From: Longimicrobiaceae bacterium
Lineage (GTDB): Bacteria > Gemmatimonadota > Gemmatimonadetes > Longimicrobiales > Longimicrobiaceae
DNA: 64,000 bases
Direction: 5' to 3'
Assembly (NCBI GenBank): GCA_030447645.1
Contig: JAUJOM010000010.1
Coordinates: 36,746 to 100,745, forward strand
Position numbers and translations under genes: made by a program. Within the stretch, counting starts at the first letter, position 1. Each line of letters opens with the position of its first letter. Positions 36,790-47,531 of the stretch are shown here, one piece after another. The notes under the pieces were generated by a model. It was not told the DNA's origin. It saw only the letters and a list, made by a program, of their open reading frames with translations, and searched no databases.

Positions 36790-37758
36790 TTAGCGGGTCC
36801 GCTGCTGCATCACACGCGAAGCAGCACGACGGTAGTTGCTGTCCGAGCGGATGCTCTGTAAGGCCGTCACATAGGCTGAGGCAACCTGCGCATCCCGGAG
36901 CTGTGCCTCGGGTATTTCCAGGAGAACCGCGGTCTTTTCGCTATCAGACGGAATCCCTTCGACGGCCCGAAGCACTTCCAGCACCATCGGCTTGGATACA
37001 CTGCGCTGCCGCAGCGCCGCGGAGAGCACACGCCGATGCTCGCTGCTGGAGGGGATGCTTCCCGCTGCGGCAATCCAGGCATCCCGTACTCGCGGGCGGG
37101 CAAGATCAAGCCGTTCCACACCCCGGACCAGCACTGCAGCCTTGTCGCTGCTGGAAGGGATATCACGCCCTATGCTCGACAGAACGCGTGTCAGATCGTT
37201 GGCACCCAGCCGCCCCTTCTCCAGAAGCACGTTGTAGTAGATGCGCTTTGCACTGCTGCTGCGAATCTGCTCGATCTCGTTGAGCATTCCGGAAACCCCA
37301 CCGCGCGCCAGAATACGCCGTGCACGGGCCTCGGCGCCGACAGCGTGTTCACGAACCAGCTTGAGGATCATTCCATTCGCCCAGGCCCGCGCTTGTCCAT
37401 CCAGGGTAGTCGCACGCCCATTCTCGAAATAGGTGCGCTGCACCACCCCATTGGCGAGGCCGGCGAACTCCATGCGCCGGTCCGTGCTCCCCCATCCGCG
37501 CTCCTCGATGGACAAATGCCCCCCCGGGGAGATCCGGCGAACGTCCCGGTCATCATCCGTGAACTCCACATTCCCCTCGGAGCGGGTCCACACTGTCCGG
37601 CCACCTTCCGACCAGCGAATCTCCGTGCGGTTTCCATGGGAGGTTCGAATTCCGACATTCCGGTTCTGCGCGAACGCCGTTTCTTCACCCCCCGCCGCGA
37701 AGCCGAGTGTGATCACTGCGGCGACACTGGAAATCCGCCTGATGTGTTTGGTCATCAT
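36790..37758 (-). CDS. Secreted repeat protein of the BlaI/M56 cluster
   Basis: 322 residues, signal peptide MMTKHIRRISSVAAVITLGFAA-like with AFAQ cleavage. Part one (about 40-125) has GGHLSIEERGWGS, LANGVVQRTYFENGRATTLDGQARAW. Part two (about 160-320) is a run of helical repeats with the pattern IPSSSDKAAVL, IPSSSEHRRVL, IPSDSEKTAVL, IRSDSNYRRAA. These repeats and part one also occur, in the other order, in the C-terminal half of the M56 sensor next door. No enzyme motif. Possibly a periplasmic partner or substrate of the sensor. A candidate operator lies just upstream (37782). Confidence 0.75.
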   Translation of the reverse strand: MMTKHIRRISSVAAVITLGFAAGGEETAFAQNRNVGIRTSHGNRTEIRWSEGGRTVWTRSEGNVEFTDDDRDVRRISPGGHLSIEERGWGSTDRRMEFAGLANGVVQRTYFENGRATTLDGQARAWANGMILKLVREHAVGAEARARRILARGGVSGMLNEIEQIRSSSAKRIYYNVLLEKGRLGANDLTRVLSSIGRDIPSSSDKAAVLVRGVERLDLARPRVRDAWIAAAGSIPSSSEHRRVLSAALRQRSVSKPMVLEVLRAVEGIPSDSEKTAVLLEIPEAQLRDAQVASAYVTALQSIRSDSNYRRAASRVMQQRTR

Positions 37759-37781
37759 GGTCTCCCTTGGAATTGCCTGGT

Positions 37782-37797
37782 TGCTGGTTTTTCAGCA
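37782..37797. promoter_or_regulatory. Palindrome TGCTGG-TTTT-TCAGCA, second copy of candidate BlaI operator
   Basis: Arms TGCTGG and TCAGCA (one mismatch to TGCTGA) and a four-T spacer, in the gap between the M56 gene stop and the start of the secreted repeat protein, 24 bases upstream of that start. Position fits a repressor site for the downstream gene. Confidence 0.6.
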
Positions 37798-37832
37798 CCT
37801 AGCTCGTGCGAAGTGCATTCTCCAGTGCCTGA

Positions 37833-40100
37833 CTACTTCAGATATTTACGCAGCGTGCCAGCCAGCCAGCTTTGCGCAGCCGCGTCCCACGGCCGGGCCT
37901 GCCCGTTCACCTGGTAGGTACGTTGCAAGCTCCCGTCTTCTCCACGGCTGATCCGCAGGTACCGGGTGAGCGTCGTTCGGGAGCCCTCTGGGACCAGCGG
38001 GTCCGGATCAGGCGAGCCGGGAAGACGTGTGTGCTCGATGGTGAGCCAGCCGCCGGATGGAAGGTTGGCTACGTCGGTCCGCTCGTTGTTCAGGACAACG
38101 TTCCTGGCACGAAGCGTCAGCGTAAATGCCGGCGCACCATTGTGGCTTCCATTCAGCACGGTTTCGGTATTCAAGACGCCGCGCTGGCTCTTTTGCGCTG
38201 CCGACCCGGGGCGCTCGGGAGCACCAACAACCACAGATGCAACCCGCCGGTATTCGGAGTCGGAGCTGATAGTAACGAGCGCTGCAAAGAACGCGTCACG
38301 TGCGGCGCTCGTACCTGCCGGATAGCGCGTGGCTGCGCGGTGCAGGATGTTCGCCTTGGTGTTGCTGGACGGGATCAAAGCCGCAGAGCGGAACACATCG
38401 GCGAGTACGTCCGGGAGCCCGCTGGAGCGGTCGAGCAGCGTCGTCAGCACACGCTCCCGATCCGAGGTGGTGCTCATCTTGTCCACCACGCTCAACAGCA
38501 GCTTGCGATTTTGGTCGCCCGGTATCCGCCGTGAACTGATGACCTGCACCAGAATCGCAGCCTGATCGCCGGAAGACGCCATATCAAGCGTCGAGTGGAG
38601 CACCTCCGTCTGGAGCTGCGCATCCGCAGTCTGCTGAGACAGGACAGTAGCGAGTACGCGCCGCCTATCTCCACTGGCTGACACGCTCCGGACGGCATCA
38701 AAGAACGCCCTGCGTGCCGCTGCGTCCACGAGAGAGTGGTTTTCCGCCGCCTGGACCAGCACTGCTGCCTTGTCACCACTGGATCCCCGGGTTGCGAAGG
38801 ACTGGAGCAGCTGCACGAGAACGGAGTTGTCGGTCCTCGTCTGGACCACCTCAGGTGCTGAACTTGTGATAGCCAGAGGGCGTGGCCAGCCAGACACTAC
38901 GGGTGCTGGAGGAAGCGCCGGCTGCTTGGCTTTGACTGGCGCGGACGGCGCGGAGACAACTGGCACTTCGGGAACGGATGGTGGAGGAGCAGCTGGAGCT
39001 TCAGCTTCCACAGCAGGAGAAGGCAGCGCCTGCATGTCAGGCTCCGCCGCGCGCATCGCAGCGAGCGGAAGCACCACGCCCGCCGCAACCAGCACAGTAC
39101 CCGCCAGCAAGCGCCCACTCACCCGTCCCCGACGTGCCGCTCGGTCGAGAATCGCCAGCAAGCGCCCCTCGAACTGAGACCGCTGCGCCATGGCAAGCGC
39201 CGCTACCGGCCCTTCCGCCACACCCAAGGAGCGGACGATGTCCAGCAGGTGGTCGGCGTACTCCGTCGGCCGGGTTCCCACAGCGAGTACCGCGTCATCG
39301 CACGCCCGCTCCCGCTCATCCCGAAGCCGGCGCGCCGCGATCCAGACCAGCGGGTTGAACCAGTACAGGGCAAGCGCCAGGTGCGCGATCCACTGCGTGG
39401 CCGCATCCCAGCGCCGGATGTGCGCCAGCTCGTGGGCGAGAACTACGGTGCGGCGCTCTTTGTTCCACCCATCGGCTTCGGCCGGGAGAAGTACCACCGG
39501 GTACACCGTGCCCCAGGTCATTGGCACCGCCGCGCCGTTCGCTCCGGAGCAGCGTGACCGGCCGGACAAGACCAAAGCGACGCGCGAGTACGTGCGCCAG
39601 CTGCAGCCAGGCCACATCGTCTACGGGCGAGCGCACGGCGGCCCAGCCAGCGTACCCGAGCAACGCCCACCAATAGCCGCAGTGCAAGCACCAGGGCTCC
39701 GGCAGCCCATAGCATGGCCGCGATCCAGCGCCAATCGAGTGGTTCGTGGTGTACGGCCGTAGAGCCCTGTACAGTGGGAGAGGTGTGCAGCTCCTGCTGT
39801 GCCGACGGAACCGCCATGGTTTCCCAGGAAGCGAGCAAGCTCACACCCCCGGATGTGGACATGGCGATTGTCGGAGCGTTGAAAACCGACAGCGGCAGAA
39901 CCGGCCAGGCAGGAAGCACGGATCCGAGCAGCGGGATGACCAATGCTCCACTCAGCGCAAGCGTCCATACCAGGTGCCGTGCGGCGGCGGTGCCCGGCGC
40001 ATCACCGCCGCTACACCGAAAGCAGCCAGCAGCACCACCGAGCCCCGACCGAGGCATCCACCAGAATGGCGGACCAGCCGGGATTGATCATTGGGATCAT
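37833..40100 (-). pseudogene. M56-family (BlaR1-type) membrane metallopeptidase with C-terminal repeats; frameshifts at N-terminus
   Basis: ATG at 40100 overlaps the BlaI stop (ATGA) and has GGAGGAGG upstream. N-terminal membrane helices (HLVWTLALSGALVIPLLGSVL, LDWRWIAAMLWAAGALVLALRLLV) are broken by shifts near 40050 and 39600; from 39617 to 37833 the frame is clean. It has the M56 zinc motif HELAHIRRWDAATQW, the second conserved part DERERACDDAVL, and membrane helices LALYWFNPLVWI. A transmembrane end (VLVAAGVVLPLAA) is followed by a periplasmic half with about five helical repeats (SSGDKAAVLVQ, SASGDRRRVLATVL, STTSDRERVLTTLL, SSNTKANILH, SSDSEYRRVASVV) and then a C-terminal domain GGWLTIEHTRLPG, LQRTYQVNGQARPWDAAAQSW. 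No beta-lactam-binding domain. It senses an unknown signal and likely cleaves BlaI. Confidence 0.8.
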
Positions 40101-40481
40101 GCCTCCTCCTGACGTGCCTGTTCGATCAGCTTCGCCAGCCGGTCCAGCTCCGCGGCCGAGGGCCTGGCATCCTCAATCAGCGCATTCACCACCTGTTCCG
40201 TGCTCCCGCCGAAAAAGGTGCGGACGAGATGCTTCAGCGCGCGAACGCTGCGCCTTGGTACGAGGCACTGTCGGCAGGTAAACATAGCGTTGGCCATCCT
40301 GCTCATGCCGGAGACTTCCCTTCTCCTCGAGTAGTCGGAGCGCCGCTCGTACCGCGGAATAGCTCGGCGGATCCGGAAGCTCGTCCAGCACCTCCGCTGC
40401 GGTCACCTTTCCACGGCGGTAGACAATGTCCATGATCTGGCGCTCACGGCGGCTCAGGTGGATGTGTGGAGACTGGGGCAT
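40097..40481 (-). pseudogene. blaI: BlaI/MecI-family repressor, one frameshift
   Basis: ATG at 40481. Winged helix: LSRRERQIMDIVYRRGKVTAAEVLDEL, PSYSAVRAALRLLEEKGSLRHEQDGQRYVYLPTVPRTKAQRS, then after a shift near 40250 VRALKHLVRTFFGGSTEQVVNALIEDARPSAAELDRLAKLIEQARQEEA. This is the full BlaI/MecI layout of about 128 residues with a C-terminal dimer helix. The stop overlaps the M56 start. It would repress until cleaved by the membrane peptidase. A strong operator lies in its own promoter (40525-40540). Confidence 0.85.
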
Positions 40482-40524
40482 GGCAGTGGGAGCTTTCGGA
40501 CCGGGATGCGGAAAAAACAGCACA

Positions 40525-40540
40525 TGCTGAATATTCAGCA
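40525..40540. promoter_or_regulatory. Perfect 16-base palindrome in the blaI promoter, first copy of candidate BlaI operator
   Basis: TGCTGA-ATAT-TCAGCA, a perfect palindrome, lies 44 bases upstream of the blaI start. On the minus strand a -35 box TTGACT (40553-40558) and a -10 box AATATT (40530-40535) with 17-base spacing can be drawn, and the palindrome covers the -10 box. This is the expected place for repression. Known BlaI sites in Staphylococcus have TACA/TGTA arms, so the sequence differs but the form agrees. Confidence 0.75.
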
Positions 40541-40689
40541 CTCCATTCGCAAAGTCAAGGATCTTCTGTAGGGTGCGTCCTCACCAGAGCTGCGTAGCCG
40601 ACAATCATCCCGTCTTTCCGCCAATCCGCACGATCTTTGCATTGGCGTCTCAGTTCACCACGTCGGACACACCTTGCAAAGGAACTATC

Positions 40690-40956
40690 ATGCGTCGAAC
40701 CGCGATGGCTATTGCCGTACTGCTTGCCACAGCACCCGTGGCCGGTGCAACGGAGATCACCCCCGAGATCAAGCCGGAAGTTCGTGCCGTTGAGGTGGCC
40801 GCACCAACCATTCGGCAGAATCTAGTGGTAGCGCCGGCACAGGCCGAGGTGCGCAGCGCCAAGGCCACCACGCGCGCTACCCAGATGGATCGCCACACGT
40901 GGACAATCGTCATCATCGCCCTGGCTGTGGCCGCGGCAGCGCTCTTTCTCTTGTAA
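40690..40956 (+). CDS. Small membrane-anchored secreted protein
   Basis: 88 residues. ATG at 40690 with AAGGA upstream. Signal peptide RRTAMAIAVLLATAPVAGA, a short soluble middle rich in Val/Ala, and a C-terminal membrane helix HTWTIVIIALAVAAAALFLL. No family recognised. It is divergent from blaI, about 150 bases from its promoter, and ends at a strong bidirectional terminator. Confidence 0.75.
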   Translation: MRRTAMAIAVLLATAPVAGATEITPEIKPEVRAVEVAAPTIRQNLVVAPAQAEVRSAKATTRATQMDRHTWTIVIIALAVAAAALFLL

Positions 40957-40974
40957 TCTTCGTCAGGCTAAAAG

Positions 40975-41008
40975 AAAAGAGCCGCCCTGCGCAGAGGGCG
41001 GCTCTTTT
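40975..41008. terminator. Bidirectional intrinsic terminator
   Basis: Fourteen-base perfect stem AAAAGAGCCGCCCT / AGGGCGGCTCTTTT with a six-base loop, T-runs on both strands, between two convergent genes (ends 40956 and 41033). Confidence 0.9.
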
Positions 41009-41032
41009 CGTTAGCGCTTCGCTATCGGAAGC

Positions 41033-41581
41033 TTAGTACTCCACACGCGTGGACTTGTCGATCGTGCTGCCGATGATGGCACCGGCCGCGGTCCCCAGAG
41101 CAGCGCCGACAACGGCTCCCTTCACGCGGTTCTGCTTTCCACCCACCACCGCACCGATCACAGCCCCACCCGCGGCGCCGATGACGGCGTCACGGTTGGT
41201 GTTCTTTTTGGTTACCACACGCGGCTGCCGTGCAACCGTGCTGCCGGAGTAGCTGCCCGAGCGGGAGCCGGAGGAGCGCCGAGCGGACGAACTCTTCTTT
41301 CTCGTCGTGCTCTTCCTCGCAGTGCTCGCCTTCACAGGAGCAGCCGCTGTCTTGGCGGGTGCGGCTTCCACTACCTCCTCCTCCGCTACCAGCGCGTTCT
41401 GCCCAAGCTCGACGGGCGAAACAAAGGTCTGCGGCGCAACCGGAGCCGCGGTGCCCAGCGCCAGGCTGTCCAGGAACGCGAGGTCTTCGCCGACCGAAAG
41501 GTCAACGGCCTTGGCCTGCTGCTGACACGCTGCCATGCCCACCACCGAGGACACCACCAGTGCAATTTTCAGGACACGCAT
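41033..41581 (-). CDS. Glycine-zipper lipoprotein
   Basis: 182 residues. ATG at 41581: MRVLKIALVVSSVVGMAAC with lipobox GMAAC. The middle is Ala/Pro and then Lys/Ser/Arg-rich (ARKSTTRKKSSSARRSSGSRSGS), and the C-terminus has a glycine zipper AVIGAAGGAVIGAVVGGKQNRVKGAVVGAALGTAAGAIIGSTID, as in the YMGG-like or Rick_17kDa families of envelope lipoproteins. An upstream GTG would add a poor N-terminus. It shares a terminator with the preceding small protein. Confidence 0.85.
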   Translation of the reverse strand: MRVLKIALVVSSVVGMAACQQQAKAVDLSVGEDLAFLDSLALGTAAPVAPQTFVSPVELGQNALVAEEEVVEAAPAKTAAAPVKASTARKSTTRKKSSSARRSSGSRSGSYSGSTVARQPRVVTKKNTNRDAVIGAAGGAVIGAVVGGKQNRVKGAVVGAALGTAAGAIIGSTIDKSTRVEY

Positions 41582-41803
41582 GATCGTCTCTTTCTTCAGG
41601 TTGACGTTGCCCACGCTCTTCGGGGCCCCGATTCTCCGCCAGAACACTCGCTTTACCAGCAAACCACACAAATACGAGACTGTCACGGAGCGAAGGTCCT
41701 ATTGCATGGACCGGGCCAGCAGCTCCACATCCGCCATGTACATAATATACAACGACTTAGCTCCAAACGCAAGCTCCTGTGCCGCCCTGGAGCACCCCTG
41801 CTG

Positions 41804-42604
41804 CTAGCCGATCGGGGTGAGCCAGATCCGCGCCGGACCACCCGGAGTGAGGGACACTCCTAGAAACCATCGATCAATCCAGTTCCCGGGGTGCGAATGA
41901 TGGTACTTAACCACCTTGAGACCGCTGAAGGTGCCGATTGCCGATCCAATCACCACATCGCTCGCCCAGTGATAGTTGCCGTACATGCGAGACAATCCCA
42001 CCAGTGTTGCCCCGCCATACATGGTTGGCCCGACAAACCACCGATATTCCGGCCAGTGACGCGCGACCTCGCTAGTGACCGCGGCGGCGGCCGCAAAGCC
42101 CGCGACAGCGTGACCCGAGGGAAAAGAGCGAAAGTTTTCCCGCCTGAACCCACGCCCAAGCTTGAAGTCCCGGGGGTTGGTGGGGTCGTTGTAGGGGCGT
42201 GCCCGGCCTGCCAGGCCCTTGATCAGGAAGTTGAACGCCTCCCCAAGCACGATCGCTTCCGTGGTGTGCAGACCCAGGTCCGCCATGCGGGGACGGTCAG
42301 CCAGCCTGCCCACGGCGTAGAGCGTTCCCGTAATGGCAACTGAACCTGGGAACGCCAGCAGGTTGAATCCTGTTGCCCCTCGCTGATAAGCCCGGTTCGC
42401 CTGCCACACGGAGTCCTGCAGCTGTTCCGCGATCGCACGATCCAGCGGTGCGAGAATCACTGTTCCGAGCACGAACCCACCGCCGATCGCGGCGTCCTGC
42501 AGGGTGAACAGCGGTTCGTTCGACTGGTTTGGGGTGCTCTGCGCGCTCACGGGAGCGGCGGCCAGGATGGTCGTGGCGGAAAGGGTGACGAGCAGCAAGC
42601 GCAT
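41804..42604 (-). CDS. PAP2-family phosphatase (membrane-associated)
   Basis: 266 residues. Signal peptide (RLLLVTLSATTILAAAPVSA) then the three phosphatase motifs: KGLAGRARPYNDP (K-x6-RP), SFPSGHAVAGF (PSGH), and SRMYGNYHWASDV (SR-x5-H-x3-D). These make a type 2 phosphatidic acid phosphatase/haloperoxidase-like active site. Possible substrates are undecaprenyl pyrophosphate, phosphatidic acid or phosphatidylglycerol phosphate. It is divergent from thiC. Single clean frame. Confidence 0.9.
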   Translation of the reverse strand: MRLLLVTLSATTILAAAPVSAQSTPNQSNEPLFTLQDAAIGGGFVLGTVILAPLDRAIAEQLQDSVWQANRAYQRGATGFNLLAFPGSVAITGTLYAVGRLADRPRMADLGLHTTEAIVLGEAFNFLIKGLAGRARPYNDPTNPRDFKLGRGFRRENFRSFPSGHAVAGFAAAAAVTSEVARHWPEYRWFVGPTMYGGATLVGLSRMYGNYHWASDVVIGSAIGTFSGLKVVKYHHSHPGNWIDRWFLGVSLTPGGPARIWLTPIG

Positions 42605-42692
42605 GGGAAATGTTTCCTGTGATCTGGTGTGCCGCGCCGGTCAGCAACACTGGTGCCGAGTGCAGAGCCTGGTTATCTTGAAAGCTGAAGCC

Positions 42693-44599
<1,907 letters not shown>

Positions 44600-44630
44600 C
44601 GGCTTGTATTTGGTCTGTGCACCGAATATC

Positions 44631-44646
44631 TTTTGTACGTACAAAA
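44631..44646. promoter_or_regulatory. Perfect palindrome TTTTGTACGTACAAAA, candidate toxin-antitoxin operator
   Basis: Sixteen-base perfect palindrome 17 bases upstream of the antitoxin start. AT-rich palindromes in this position are typical autorepressor sites for antitoxin-toxin complexes. It also lies just past thiC. Confidence 0.7.
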
Positions 44647-44662
44647 TGCGCCAAGGGGCAGC

Positions 44663-44899
44663 ATGTCGAAGCTGAAAAAAACCGTCGGCGGTCAAGCGGC
44701 TGCGGCCGAGAGTCCGCGAAAGAAAAACTTCCGTCTCCGCCAGTCGAAAATTGATCGAGCCCGGGCGGTCCTGGGAGCAGAGACCGAGACGGAGACGATC
44801 GAGCGGGCACTGGACCTGGTGGTGTTCCGCAGTGACCTAGTAGAGGGCGTGCGGGCAATGCGGGGGACAGGGCTGGTCAACGTTGTTGACGAGGAGTAG
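44663..44899 (+). CDS. Antitoxin of a type II toxin-antitoxin pair (VapB-like)
   Basis: 78 residues. ATG at 44663 with AAGGGG upstream. MSKLKKTVGG, then basic NFRLRQSKIDRARAVLG and TETETIERALDLVVFRSDLVEGVRAM: a short ribbon-helix-helix-like N-terminal part and helical end that would bind the toxin. The stop overlaps the toxin start by one base (TAGTG). Upstream palindrome suggests autoregulation. The DNA-binding part is short, so the exact antitoxin type is not certain. Confidence 0.8.
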   Translation: MSKLKKTVGGQAAAAESPRKKNFRLRQSKIDRARAVLGAETETETIERALDLVVFRSDLVEGVRAMRGTGLVNVVDEE

Positions 44900-45351
44900 T
44901 GCCACGGTACGTGCTCGACACCAACCTGTACATCCGAGCCACACGCGACGAGGAGTGGAGTCGGGCGCTGGAACGGTTCTACTGGGCCTTTGCGCCTTTC
45001 GTTCACCTGCACTCGGTGGTTGCGGAGGAGATGCTCGCGGGGGCCCTCCATCCGGCTCTGGAGCGGCGCACACAGGAGCGGTTCATCGCTCCCTTCGAGG
45101 CCGTGCGGCGGGTGGTCATACCGGGCCACGCCACATGGAAGCGGGCAGGGCAGATGATTGCTCGGCTGGTTCGCGACAAGAAACTTTCTCCCGGCGGAAT
45201 CGGGCGCGGCTTCGTAAATGACTGTCTTCTTGCTGCTTCGGCGCGGGAGCATGGATTCGTGCTGATCACGGACAACACCCGCGACTTCGACTTGATCCGC
45301 ACTGTTGAACCTGTTGAGGTGTCACCACCGTGGCCGGAGGCGGGGCGCTGA
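44899..45351 (+). CDS. PIN-domain toxin (VapC-like ribonuclease)
   Basis: 150 residues. GTG start, overlapping the antitoxin stop, with GAGGAG upstream. PIN-domain acidic residues are visible: VLDTNLYIRA (first Asp), VVAEEMLAG (Glu), FVNDCLLAASA (Asp), LITDNTRDFDLIR (Asp). These make the Mg-dependent RNase site of VapC-type toxins. It lies inside the thiamine gene run, between thiC and thiO. Confidence 0.85.
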   Translation: MPRYVLDTNLYIRATRDEEWSRALERFYWAFAPFVHLHSVVAEEMLAGALHPALERRTQERFIAPFEAVRRVVIPGHATWKRAGQMIARLVRDKKLSPGGIGRGFVNDCLLAASAREHGFVLITDNTRDFDLIRTVEPVEVSPPWPEAGR

Positions 45352-45365
45352 GTGGGAACGCGGCG

Positions 45366-46535
45366 ATGCCGGAAACACTGATCGTAGGCGGCGGGCTGAT
45401 CGGGCTCGCCATTGGATGGCAGCTGGCCAAGGCGGGCCGCTCGGTGATGGTGATCGAGCGCGATTCCCCTGCGGCGAGTCCCTCGGGGGCCTCCTGGGCG
45501 GCCGCGGGGATGCTGGCGCCGCTCGCGGAAGTCGGCTTCAACGAGCCCGTGCTGCTGGCGCTCAGCCGGGCGTCGCTGGCGATGTACCCGGAATTCGTAG
45601 CCGAGCTGGAAGCCGATGCGGGCCAGCCGGTCGGCTACCGGACCGAGGGTACGCTGATCGTCGCGCTGGACAACGACGACGCGGCGTGGCTCCGGCGCCA
45701 GTACGACTTTCAGCAGTCCCTCGGGCTACCCACCCGCTGGATGGATGGCAACGAGGCCTGGGAGCAGGAGCCGCACCTGGCGCCCAGTGTGACCGCGGCG
45801 GCCTTCGCACCCACCGACCACCAGGTGGACAACCGGCGGCTGATGACCGCGCTGCGCGAAGCATTCGCCCGGGCAGGCGGAGAGTTGCGGACGGGGACCG
45901 AGGTGGTGCGCATACAGCACGACGGAGATCGGGCCTCCGGCATCTGGGTACGGCCCAGCGACGATGCCGGCGCCGACCCGGAGCTGCTGGAAGCACCTCA
46001 GCTGGTGGTTTGCGCCGGTGCGTGGACGCGGCTGCTGATGGCCAACAACCTCCCCGCCCCCGCGGTACCCCCGATCCGTCCGGTCAAGGGCCAGCTGCTT
46101 TCCCTGACCATGTCGCCGCTCCTCAGGCTGTCCTACGTGATCCGTACGCGGCGGGTGTACCTGGTACCCAAGCTGGATGGGCGGCTGGTGATCGGGGCAA
46201 CCAGCGAGGACGTGGGCTTCGACACCCGGCTCACCGCGGGCGGGCTCTTCGAGCTGCTGCGGGATGCCTGGGAAGCAGTCCCCGGTGTTTACGATCTGCC
46301 GGTGAGGGAAAGCTGGGCGGGTCTTCGCCCGGCGAGTCGGGACCATGCCCCGGTGCTCGGTCCAACGCCGCTTGCCGGGCTGTACCTTGCCGTGGGCCAC
46401 TACCGGAACGGAGTGCTGCTCACCCCCGCAACCGCGCGGCTGATGTGCGAGTTTTTGCTGACAGGTGAGGTGCCGGAAGCGATGCAGCCATTCGGGCTAG
46501 CGCGCTTTCACCGACGTGCCCGGATGCATGCATGA
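45366..46535 (+). CDS. thiO: Glycine oxidase ThiO
   Basis: 389 residues. FAD-binding start IVGGGLIGLAIGWQLAKAG, then GASWAAAGMLAPLAEV, VDNRRLMTALREAF, PVKGQLLSL, VYLVPKLDGRLVIGATSEDVGFDTR, SWAGLRPASRDHAPVLGPTPL, YLAVGHYRNGVLLTPATARLM. The G-x-R-P and HYRNG motifs are typical of ThiO, which forms iminoglycine for thiazole synthesis in aerobes, in place of ThiH. ATG at 45366 is preferred to GTG at 45330. The stop overlaps the thiS start. Confidence 0.95.
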   Translation: MPETLIVGGGLIGLAIGWQLAKAGRSVMVIERDSPAASPSGASWAAAGMLAPLAEVGFNEPVLLALSRASLAMYPEFVAELEADAGQPVGYRTEGTLIVALDNDDAAWLRRQYDFQQSLGLPTRWMDGNEAWEQEPHLAPSVTAAAFAPTDHQVDNRRLMTALREAFARAGGELRTGTEVVRIQHDGDRASGIWVRPSDDAGADPELLEAPQLVVCAGAWTRLLMANNLPAPAVPPIRPVKGQLLSLTMSPLLRLSYVIRTRRVYLVPKLDGRLVIGATSEDVGFDTRLTAGGLFELLRDAWEAVPGVYDLPVRESWAGLRPASRDHAPVLGPTPLAGLYLAVGHYRNGVLLTPATARLMCEFLLTGEVPEAMQPFGLARFHRRARMHA

Positions 46536-46750
46536 ACACTGCTACCACTGCCATTCGCCTGAATGGGGATACAACCGACATCGCTGCCGAAACGCTGATG
46601 GACGTGCTGGCTTTTCTTGGCATTGATGCAGAGCAGCGCGGAGTCGCCGTAGCCGTAAATGGCACCGTGGTGCCACGTCGGAGCTGGGCCGCTACCGACA
46701 TTGCGGCGGGTGACGACATCGAGGTGATCAACGCTGTACAGGGTGGATAA
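46532..46750 (+). CDS. thiS: Sulfur carrier protein ThiS
   Basis: 72 residues. Ubiquitin-like fold: [59 protein letters not shown]. The C-terminal GG is the site of thiocarboxylation. Start in an ATGA overlap with thiO, end overlaps thiG start, which indicates translational coupling. The ThiF-type activating enzyme is not in the window. Confidence 0.95.
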   Translation: MNTATTAIRLNGDTTDIAAETLMDVLAFLGIDAEQRGVAVAVNGTVVPRRSWAATDIAAGDDIEVINAVQGG

Positions 46751-47531
46751 GCAGGTGGGTGAAAGCTGGACGCTTGCGGGCCGCAACTTTACGTCCCGCT
46801 TGCTGCTGGGCACCTCGCGCTATCCCGACCCGCAAACCATGCTGGACGCGATCCAGGCATCCGGCGCTGAGATCGTGACCGTGTCCATCCGGCGGATCTC
46901 ACTTCACGATGCTTCCGGGGAGGGGCTGCTGGACATCCTGCCGCCGGAGCTCACCATCCTCCCCAACACCGCGGGCTGCCAGACCGCCCGGGACGCCCTA
47001 CTCACGGCGCAGCTCGCCCGCGAAGCGCTTGAAACCGACTGGATCAAGCTGGAAGTAATTGGCGACGACCGCACGCTCTTCCCCGACGTGGAGCACACGG
47101 TTCGCGCCGCGGACGAGCTGATCCGCGACGGCTTTCAGGTTTTCGCCTACACCAACGACGACCCGGTCACCTGCCGCAAGCTCGCGGACCTCGGCTGCGC
47201 GGCGGTGATGCCGCTGGGGGCGCCCATCGGCTCCGGCGCCGGGCTGCGCAATCCCTACAACCTGCGCATCATCCGGGAGCAGCTCCCCCATACCCCCCTG
47301 ATCGTAGACGCAGGAGTGGGCACCGCGAGCGACGCAGCGCGTGCGATGGAGCTCGGGATGGACGGGGTGCTGCTCAACACCGCGGTGGCCGAAGCACGGC
47401 AGCCGGTGGTCATGGCCGAAGCGATGCGGCTGGGGATTGAGGCCGGGCGCCTTGCCTACGCGGCCGGCAGGATCCCGCAGCGCCTGTACGCCCGGGCTTC
47501 GTCGCCCCTGGAGGGGCTGGTCGGCACGTGA
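46743..47531 (+). CDS. thiG: Thiazole synthase ThiG
   Basis: 262 residues. GTG start inside the end of thiS. Signature parts: [56 protein letters not shown] (catalytic Lys of the Schiff base), [55 protein letters not shown]. It joins deoxyxylulose phosphate, iminoglycine and ThiS-COSH to the thiazole phosphate. The stop overlaps thiE start. Confidence 0.97.
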   Translation: MDKQVGESWTLAGRNFTSRLLLGTSRYPDPQTMLDAIQASGAEIVTVSIRRISLHDASGEGLLDILPPELTILPNTAGCQTARDALLTAQLAREALETDWIKLEVIGDDRTLFPDVEHTVRAADELIRDGFQVFAYTNDDPVTCRKLADLGCAAVMPLGAPIGSGAGLRNPYNLRIIREQLPHTPLIVDAGVGTASDAARAMELGMDGVLLNTAVAEARQPVVMAEAMRLGIEAGRLAYAAGRIPQRLYARASSPLEGLVGT

